From NCBI GenBank assembly GCA_963733845.1, contig CAVTEM010000005.1, forward strand, positions 248,001 to 312,000: a DNA stretch of 64,000 nt. Direction: 5' to 3'. Shown piece by piece: positions 36,027 to 42,148 of the stretch. This DNA is from DATFQE01 sp963733845 (GTDB lineage: Bacteria > Actinomycetota > Thermoleophilia > Gaiellales > Gaiellaceae). The notes beneath the pieces are model-generated. The model saw nothing but the letters and a program-made list of their open reading frames with translations. It had not been told where the DNA came from and did no database searches. A program made the translations under genes and the position numbers. Position 1 is the stretch's first letter. Every line of letters starts with the position of its first letter.

Positions 36027-36548
36027 CTAGTAGTGGATCAGCGAGTAGACGTCGTGGCCCTCGAGCAGCTTGCGGCCCTCGAGGAAGTCGAGCTCGATCA
36101 GGAACTCGATCCCGACCACGTTCCCGCCCAGGCTCTCGGCCAGGTCGACGATCGCGCGGGCGGTGCCTCCCGTGGCGAGCAGGTCGTCGTGGAGGAGCAC
36201 GCGCTGGCCCGGCTCGAACGCGTCCCTGTGCACCTCGAGTGCGTTCTCGCCGTACTCGAGCGCGTACGAGGCGCTGATCGTCTCCCACGGCAGCTTGCCC
36301 GGCCGGCGCGCGGCCACGAAGCCGCAGCCGAGCTTGTACGCCAGCGCGGCGCCGAGGATGAACCCGCGTGCCTCCCCGCCCAGGATGACGTCAGGCTTGC
36401 GCGGCTCGGCCCACTCGGCGAGCAGGTCGACCGACTCGCGCAGGAGGTCGGGCTCGGCGAGCATCGGCATGATGTCCTTGAAGACGATCCCGGGCTCCGG
36501 GAAGTCCGGGACGTCGCGGATCCGCGCCTGAAGGTCGCTGACAGACAC
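36027..36548 (-). CDS. apt: Adenine phosphoribosyltransferase
   Basis: Apt salvages adenine with PRPP to AMP. The 173-residue protein begins LQARIRDVPDFPEPGIVFKDI, the standard Apt start, with GGEARGFILGAALAY and the PRPP motif RVLLHDDLLATGGTA. The canonical start of the PRPP motif is VLIVDDLLATGGT; here LLHDDLLATGGT has His for the first acidic-side residue, a common variation. GTG 36548 is the start. The MerR gene lies 11 bases upstream, so apt may be the last gene of that unit. It fits the nucleoside salvage theme at the window start. Confidence 0.93.
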   Translation of the reverse strand: MSVSDLQARIRDVPDFPEPGIVFKDIMPMLAEPDLLRESVDLLAEWAEPRKPDVILGGEARGFILGAALAYKLGCGFVAARRPGKLPWETISASYALEYGENALEVHRDAFEPGQRVLLHDDLLATGGTARAIVDLAESLGGNVVGIEFLIELDFLEGRKLLEGHDVYSLIHY

Positions 36549-36559
36549 AGCGCGGGAGC

Positions 36560-37249
36560 CTATCGCGCCGCGCGCGTGCGCACTGCCCGCCACAGCAGCG
36601 CCTGGCCGAGCGCGTTGGCCGCCTCGCCGAGAGCCTGCAGATCCTCCAGGCCCGAGGAACGGCGTTCGGAGCTGCGGCCTCGCAGCGCAGGAGCCACCAG
36701 CTGCTCCAACAGCGCGGCCTCCCGCTCGGCCGCGGTGCGGAACGCGCGCAGGTGCCGCGCCGAGAGCCCGAAGCGGTGCAGCTTGGCGCAGGCCGCGGCG
36801 ACCTCGGCGTCGGTCTCGGGATAGAGATGCTCGCCACCCTCGTTCCTCGGCTCGAGCAGGTCGTACTCCTCCAGCTCCCGCACCAGCTCGCGCGACACGC
36901 CCGCCCGCTCGCACAGCTCGTCCAGCTCGATCTCCGGCTCCGGCTCGCCGAGCACCGACACCTGTCGGCGGCGGCGATTCTTCCCCGACGGAGCGGACAG
37001 CTCCTGGCGGATCACGCGCAGCGGCAGGAACTCCTCGCGCTGGAGCCGCAGGATCGTGCGCAGACGCTCCACGTCGTCCTCACCGAAGAGCCTGTAGCCC
37101 CCCTGGGTGCGGCGCGGCGTCAGCAGCCCCTGGTCCTCGAGGTAGCGGATCTTCGAGATCGAGATGTCCGGGAACTCGTCTCGCAGCCGGTCGCAGACGG
37201 CGCCGATGCGCAGGAGCCGTTCCTCCCGGGCGGACGCCGTCACCGTCAT
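36560..37249 (-). CDS. MerR-family regulator, FtsR-like
   Basis: The 229-residue protein has an N-terminal MerR winged helix (RIGAVCDRLRDEFPDISISKIRYLEDQGLL, GGYRLFGEDDVERL) and a longer-than-usual C-terminal part with a second helix-turn-helix-like element. Adjacent FHA (GarA/OdhI-like) plus MerR is the arrangement of odhI and ftsR in Corynebacterium, where FtsR activates ftsZ; the same synteny and length support an FtsR-like role. ATG 37249 overlaps the FHA gene stop. Confidence 0.78.
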   Translation of the reverse strand: MTVTASAREERLLRIGAVCDRLRDEFPDISISKIRYLEDQGLLTPRRTQGGYRLFGEDDVERLRTILRLQREEFLPLRVIRQELSAPSGKNRRRRQVSVLGEPEPEIELDELCERAGVSRELVRELEEYDLLEPRNEGGEHLYPETDAEVAAACAKLHRFGLSARHLRAFRTAAEREAALLEQLVAPALRGRSSERRSSGLEDLQALGEAANALGQALLWRAVRTRAAR

Positions 37250-37719
37250 GACCCGAGGAGGAAGGTGAGCCGGTACTTGCCGATCTGCAGCTCGTCGCCG
37301 TCGGAGAGCGGAGACGCGTCGATCCGCCGGCGGTTGACGTACGTGCCGTTGAGGCTGCCCTGGTCTTCGATCGTGAAGCGGCCGTCGTCCTGGACGAGCA
37401 CGGCGTGCTTGCGCGAAACCGTGACGTCGTCGAGAAAGATGTCGCAGTCCGGCGAGCGCCCGATCGTCGTCCGCTCGCCCTGCGGCGAGAAGTGCTCGCC
37501 GGCCCTGCCACCGCCGGAGCGAACCACGAGCGCGGGCCCCTCTGCGGTGATCTCCTCCGCGATCGGCGGCCCCTCGCCCTCCTCCCCCTCGTCGGGCGTG
37601 AAGGTCATGGTCGTGTCGCCCTCGGCCGGATCGTGGACGAGCGCAGCTCCGCACTTGGAGCAGTAGTTCGCGGCCTCCTGGTTCTGGAAGCCGCACTCGG
37701 GGCAGTAGATGTAGCTCAC
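37246..37719 (-). CDS. Zinc-ribbon FHA-domain protein, GarA/OdhI-like
   Basis: The 157-residue protein starts with a four-Cys zinc ribbon (Cys6, 9, 20, 23), then a threonine segment DTTMTF (Thr36-39) in an acidic context, then an FHA domain (TTIGRSPDCDIFLDDVTVSRKHA, SLNGTYVN). GarA and OdhI have the same plan of an N-terminal kinase-target TTxxF-like motif and C-terminal FHA domain, and control 2-oxoglutarate metabolism by phosphorylation; they lack the zinc ribbon seen here. GTG 37719 overlaps the stop of the upstream small gene. A Ser/Thr kinase is not in the window. Confidence 0.8.
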   Translation of the reverse strand: MSYIYCPECGFQNQEAANYCSKCGAALVHDPAEGDTTMTFTPDEGEEGEGPPIAEEITAEGPALVVRSGGGRAGEHFSPQGERTTIGRSPDCDIFLDDVTVSRKHAVLVQDDGRFTIEDQGSLNGTYVNRRRIDASPLSDGDELQIGKYRLTFLLGS

Positions 37720-38000
37720 GCCGGCGGAGCGGCCTTCCGCGCCAGGATCTCGGTCAGCTTCTCGAGGTTCGCCTCCACGATCGAGCTCCCCTCCCCCGCC
37801 TCGACGGCCCGCTTGAGCCGGTCCTGGAGCTCCGCCTTGAGGATGTCGATCTTGCCGTGCAGGATCCGGCGGCGGTACGAGATCTCGTTCTCCTCTCGCT
37901 CCAGGTCGTCGATCAGCTCTTTCAGGTCGTCGTCGGAGAGCGAGCCGAGATCGGGCAGAGGTTCCACAGCGTCCTTTCCGTCGGTGGCGAGCTCTGGCAT
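37716..38000 (-). CDS. Small coiled-coil protein, candidate RsiG-type c-di-GMP-binding anti-sigma
   Basis: The 94-residue protein is mainly one charged helical hairpin. Residues Glu37, Ser41, Arg44, His48 and Asp52 fit the spacing E-x3-S-x2-R-x3-Q-x3-D that defines c-di-GMP-binding RsiG anti-sigma factors, with His in place of Gln. RsiG of Streptomyces holds the WhiG sigma factor when bound to c-di-GMP; single-motif homodimeric forms are known from early actinobacterial lineages. No WhiG-type sigma gene is in the window. It overlaps the FHA gene (GTGA). The assignment rests on one short motif and size. Confidence 0.5.
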   Translation of the reverse strand: MPELATDGKDAVEPLPDLGSLSDDDLKELIDDLEREENEISYRRRILHGKIDILKAELQDRLKRAVEAGEGSSIVEANLEKLTEILARKAAPPA

Positions 38001-38029
38001 TGAAGCAGGAGCCGGCCGTAAGGGTCAAC

Positions 38030-40561
38030 CTACACTTGAGACTCGAGCCTTCGCTCCGCGCCGCCGGCCTCCTGCTCGAGCACGCCTGCCACGAGCTCGC
38101 GGAACTCGGCCGCGAGCCTCGCCGAAGCCTCCGGCGAGTCGCCCTCGGCGAACACATGAACGAGCGGCTCGTCGGGATCGGGAAGTAGCTGCGCCCAGCC
38201 GCCCTCTTCGAAGACCTTGATCCCGTCGGTCAGGTCGAGCTCACGGCCCTTGAGCCGCTCGGTCACGACCCGCATCACGGTGCCCTTCGCCGACCACGGG
38301 CAGGGCAGCGTCTCGTGCACGAGGGCCGGGACGGGCAGGTCGGAGACGAGCTCCGAGAGGGGCCGCCCGACGGGCGCCAGCAGCTCCAACAGCTTCCCGA
38401 GGCTGGCGACGGCATCGTAGGCCGGCAGGAACTCCGGAAAGACGTAGCCGCCTCCGACGGCGCCGGCGAAGATGACGCCCTCCTGCGCGGCCGCCCGGGT
38501 CAGCGCGGCGAGCGAGTGCTGGGTCCGCACGACCTCCAGGCCGGCGGTCTCGGCGATGCGGTCGACGGTGTTCGTCACCGTCACGGGGACGGCGACCTTG
38601 CCGGTCTTGCCGGCGCCCCCGAGGAGCCGCAGGAAGAGCAGCAGCGTCTGCTCGTGGGCGACCTCCTCGCCGCGCTCGTCGATCAGGAGGAGGCGCTCGG
38701 CGGCCCGGTCGAACACGACCCCGAGGTCGGCGCCGACCGCCCCGACCAGCTTGCGCGCCTGGGTCAGGAGCTCCTCCGGGGCGAGACCCGGCTCCGCCCC
38801 GCTCCCGCCCGTGAAGCCGTGCGCCGAGATCGCCTCGACACCGAGCGGCCCTAGCACGAGCGGCAGCAGGTACGAGGCCGCCGAGTAGCCGTAGTCGACG
38901 ACGATCCGGAAGCCCCGCGCCGCGATCGCGTCTCCGTCCAGCGATCGGGTCAAGTCCTGGGCATACGTCTCGCGCACACGCGCCGGGTAGTCCACGCCCC
39001 CGACGTCGCCGGCGCCGACGAGGCGCAGCTCGCGCCGGACGAAGTTCTTCTCGATCTCCTTCTCCAGCCCGGAGCCGAGCTGGACGCCGGGTTGCTCGAA
39101 GAAGTGGATCTGCACCACCTCCGGGTCGTTGTGGCTCACGCCGACGTGGAAGCCCACCTCGTAGCTCTCGGTCTTCAGCAGGTGGCGGGCGACGGCCGAA
39201 GGGAGCACCCGCAGGTCGGAGACATTCACTCCGGTCGAGTTCAGGCCGGAGATCATCGTGCGCTTGATCATCCGGCACGCTGCAGCAGACTCGCGGCTGC
39301 CGACGACCCGGGCGCCGCGCTTCAGCGTCGTTCCGAGCGCCGCGGCGAGCCGCACGGCGGTCTCCGGAGTGAGGTCGACGTTGATGAGCCCGCTGACGCC
39401 GTCGCGCGTGAACAGGTGCGAGCTGGCGCGCGTCTCCCAGATCAGGCTCTCGAACAGGTGCGCCCCGGACTCGACCTCCTTGTACGGGTAGATGCGCACG
39501 CCGGGCATCACGACGCTCTCGGAGCCGATCACGACCTCGTCCCCGATCGCGACTCCGTCGTGGAGGCGCGCGTTCGCGCGGATGTCGCACGAGCGGCCGA
39601 GGATCGCCCCCTCGACGAGCGCGCCGCGGCCGATGTGGGACGAGGCGTCGACGACCGAACGGGTCGTGCGCGCGCCCTCGCGCAGGGTGACGCTGGCTCC
39701 GAGCACGGAGTACTCGCCCACGACCGCCTCCGGGGCGACGCGCGAGTAGTTGCCGATGAAGGCGGGGGGCTCGACGCGTTCGAGGTCGGCGAGGTCGACC
39801 CCCTCCCCCACCCAGATGTTCCCGCGCAGCCTGATCCCCGGAATCCGCAGGCGCAGGCTCTCGTCGAGCGCGTCGAAGTTCGCCTGCCGGTACTGGTCGA
39901 GGTTGCCGATGTCCTGCCAGTAACCGTCCATCACGTACCCGTACAGCGGGCGGCCCATCTCCAACAGCAGCGGGAAGAGCTCCTTCGAGAAGTCGAACGG
40001 CCGGTCGTCCGGGATGTGCTTCAGCACCTCCGGCCCCATCACGTACACGCCCGTGTTGATCGTGTCCGAAAAGACCTGGCTCCACGACGGCTTCTCCAGG
40101 AAGCGCTCGATCCGGCCGTCCTCGTCGGTGACCACGATCCCGAACTCGAGCGGGTTCTCGACCGACTTGAGCCCGATCGTGACGGCTGCGCCCTTCTCCT
40201 CGTGGAAGCGCACGAGGGCGCCGAGGTCGAAGTCGCAGAGCGCGTCGCCGGAGATGACGAGGAAGGTGTCGTCGAGCCGGTCGCTCGCCAGCCGCACCGA
40301 GCCGGCCGTGCCCAGCGGCGTCTCCTCGACCGAGTACTCGATCTCGAGGCCCAGCGACTCGCCGGTGCCGAAGTAGCCGCGGATCGCCTGCGGGAGGAAC
40401 GCGAGCGTCACGATCACCTGGTCGAAGCCGTGGTCTTTGAGCAGCTCGAGGATGTGCTCCATGCACGGCTTGCCGACGATCGGCACCATCGGCTTCGGCT
40501 GGTTCGACGTGAGCGGTCTCAGGCGCGTGCCCTCGCCGCCCGCCATGACGACGGCCTTCAT
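38030..40561 (-). CDS. GDP-mannose pyrophosphorylase fused to a degenerate phosphomannomutase-like domain
   Basis: This 843-residue protein has an N-terminal nucleotidyltransferase (MKAVVMAGGEGTRLRPLT, KPMVPIVGKPCMEHILELL; residues 1-235), a left-handed beta-helix with hexapeptide repeats (about 245-375) and a C-terminal phosphohexomutase-like region (about 380-830). In the last, the phosphoserine loop is VSHNDP instead of TASHNP, and the metal loop, normally DGDADR, reads FDRAAER, so the metal-binding aspartates are missing. The N-terminal part should make GDP-mannose (or another NDP-sugar); the mutase part may be regulatory. Tandem fusions of this kind occur in actinobacteria and cyanobacteria. 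Confidence 0.8.
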   Translation of the reverse strand: MKAVVMAGGEGTRLRPLTSNQPKPMVPIVGKPCMEHILELLKDHGFDQVIVTLAFLPQAIRGYFGTGESLGLEIEYSVEETPLGTAGSVRLASDRLDDTFLVISGDALCDFDLGALVRFHEEKGAAVTIGLKSVENPLEFGIVVTDEDGRIERFLEKPSWSQVFSDTINTGVYVMGPEVLKHIPDDRPFDFSKELFPLLLEMGRPLYGYVMDGYWQDIGNLDQYRQANFDALDESLRLRIPGIRLRGNIWVGEGVDLADLERVEPPAFIGNYSRVAPEAVVGEYSVLGASVTLREGARTTRSVVDASSHIGRGALVEGAILGRSCDIRANARLHDGVAIGDEVVIGSESVVMPGVRIYPYKEVESGAHLFESLIWETRASSHLFTRDGVSGLINVDLTPETAVRLAAALGTTLKRGARVVGSRESAAACRMIKRTMISGLNSTGVNVSDLRVLPSAVARHLLKTESYEVGFHVGVSHNDPEVVQIHFFEQPGVQLGSGLEKEIEKNFVRRELRLVGAGDVGGVDYPARVRETYAQDLTRSLDGDAIAARGFRIVVDYGYSAASYLLPLVLGPLGVEAISAHGFTGGSGAEPGLAPEELLTQARKLVGAVGADLGVVFDRAAERLLLIDERGEEVAHEQTLLLFLRLLGGAGKTGKVAVPVTVTNTVDRIAETAGLEVVRTQHSLAALTRAAAQEGVIFAGAVGGGYVFPEFLPAYDAVASLGKLLELLAPVGRPLSELVSDLPVPALVHETLPCPWSAKGTVMRVVTERLKGRELDLTDGIKVFEEGGWAQLLPDPDEPLVHVFAEGDSPEASARLAAEFRELVAGVLEQEAGGAERRLESQV

Positions 40562-40565
40562 GCCC

Positions 40566-41112
40566 TCACCTAACCTCTCTCCTGGCCTTCAGGCCGTACA
40601 CCACCAGCGAGGCGACCGCGAGCGCGAAGCCGGTCCAGAAGATCCAGAGCGGCCAGTCGGCGTCGGGATCGGTGACCAGGACGAACGCCAGCGAGGCGTA
40701 CAGGAGCCAGGTGGCCGCCTTGCCGAGCAGGTTGACCTCGAAGCGGTAGCCGTGGCGGACGGCGAACGGCGTCGAGACGATCAGGAGCAGGTCGCGGGCC
40801 GGGATCGCCAGCGCGACCCACGGCAGGCGGTCGGCGTGCCAGAGCAGGATCACGGCCGTGTCGATCATCAGCCGGTCGGCGAGCGGGTCGGCCACCTTCC
40901 CGAAGGCGGACTCGACGTCCCAGCGGCGCGCGAGGAAGCCGTCCACCTGGTCGGTTACCCCGGCGACGCGCGAAGACGATCGCGGCAGGCCAGCTCTGGC
41001 CGCCCTCCGACGCGAGCACGAGCGCCGCGAAGACCGGGATCAGGGCCAGCCTGAACAGGGTCAGCGCGTTCGGAAGCTGCGCGAGGGGGGCCGGGACGGC
41101 GCTGGTGGCCAT
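40566..41112 (-). CDS. CDP-alcohol phosphatidyltransferase (PgsA-like), one frameshift at about 40975
   Basis: The enzyme joins CDP-diacylglycerol to an alcohol at the membrane. From ATG 41112 (LAQLPNALTLFRLALIPVFA) the N-terminal helix is read in one frame; near 40975 the text TTCGCGCGTCGCCGGG needs one base removed, after which VTDQVDGFLARRWDVESAFG continues. The family signature DG-x2-AR-x8-G-x3-D-x3-D is complete: DGFLARRWDVESAFGKVADPLADR spans it. The corrected protein has about 181 residues with five to six helices and is closest to PgsA. It is four bases from the GDP-mannose gene. Confidence 0.78.
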
Positions 41113-41134
41113 GCCCGTGCAATCGTAGACGGCC

Positions 41135-42148
41135 ATGCGATCGGGCCTGACGCTCCCCGGCTTCGTGAACGCGCACAGCCACGCCTTCCAGCGCGCACTG
41201 CGCGGGTCGGCGGGCGGCGGCGACTTCTGGGCCTGGCGGGAGGCCATGCTGGACCTGGCCCGGGGTCAGACCCCCGGACACGTCCGGACGAGCTACGAGG
41301 CTGTCTATCGCGAGCAGCTCGCCGCGGGCTTCACCGCGGTCGGCGAGTTCCACTACCTCGGCCTCGAGGAGGCCCTGGCGGCCGCGGAGGCGGCCGAGGC
41401 AGCCGGCATCGAGCTCGTGCTGCTGTACGCCGCCTACGGACGGGGCGGGCTCGACCGCTTCCGGCAGGAGTCGGCGGCGGAGTACCTACGCCAGGTCGAG
41501 GTGCTGGCGGGCCGCGGGATCCGTGTCGGTCTCGCCCCCCACTCCGTGCGCGCCTGCCCGCGGCCGTGGCTCGAGGAGATCGGCGGCTACCTGGCCGGCG
41601 GTGAGCTCGTCCTGCACGTGCACGCCGACGAGCAACCCCGCGAGATCGAGGAGTGTGTCGCCGAACACGGCATCCGCCCGGTCGAGCTGCTCGCCGAGAC
41701 GGGCTGCCTGGGTCCGCGCACCACGGTCGTCCACGCGACTCACGCGGACGACCGGGAGCTCGACCTGCTCGCGGAGACCGGGGCGCGCGTCTGTCTGTGC
41801 CCCACCACGGAGGCGAACCTCGCCGACGGCTTCGCTCCGGTGGAGCGGCTCGTCGAGCGGGGAATCGGCATCTGCGTCGGCTCCGATTCGAACGTGCGCA
41901 TCGACCCGCTCGAGGAGCTCCGCGAGCTGGACGGGATCGCGCGCCGGCAGTCGCTGCGCCGGGACCTGCTGTCGGCCGGCGACCTGCTCTGCTTCGGCTC
42001 GGACGAGGGCGCCGCCGCGCTCGGCCTGCCCGAGTGGCCGGACGTCGCCGTCGACCTCGAGCATCGCTCGCTGGCCGGGATCGAGGAGCCGGACGTCCCC
42101 TGCGCGCTCGTCTACGGCTGCGCAGGAGACGTCTTCCTCAGTAGCTGA
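41135..42148 (+). CDS. hutF: N-formimino-L-glutamate deiminase (HutF-like amidohydrolase)
   Basis: HutF deiminates formiminoglutamate in one branch of histidine breakdown. The 337-residue protein has LPGFVNAHSHAFQRALRG (metal HxH), the helical EFHYLG, LAPHSVRACP, HVHADEQPREIEEC, HATHADD and LCPTTEANLADG, followed by GSDSNVRIDP (metal Asp). These blocks match HutF better than other amidohydrolases, but it is about 100 residues shorter than usual and no other hut gene is near. Start ATG 41135 is 22 bases from the divergent phosphatidyltransferase. Confidence 0.78.
   Translation: MRSGLTLPGFVNAHSHAFQRALRGSAGGGDFWAWREAMLDLARGQTPGHVRTSYEAVYREQLAAGFTAVGEFHYLGLEEALAAAEAAEAAGIELVLLYAAYGRGGLDRFRQESAAEYLRQVEVLAGRGIRVGLAPHSVRACPRPWLEEIGGYLAGGELVLHVHADEQPREIEECVAEHGIRPVELLAETGCLGPRTTVVHATHADDRELDLLAETGARVCLCPTTEANLADGFAPVERLVERGIGICVGSDSNVRIDPLEELRELDGIARRQSLRRDLLSAGDLLCFGSDEGAAALGLPEWPDVAVDLEHRSLAGIEEPDVPCALVYGCAGDVFLSS

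Noticed and set aside
36024..36033. CTACTAGTAG palindrome at the apt stop codon
   Set aside because: It is short, partly made of the stop codon itself, and no gene start lies nearby for it to control.
39092..40573. Plus-strand open frame antisense to the GDP-mannose pyrophosphorylase gene
   Set aside because: Composition is Arg/His/Glu-rich without structure, while the minus-strand gene is clearly conserved.
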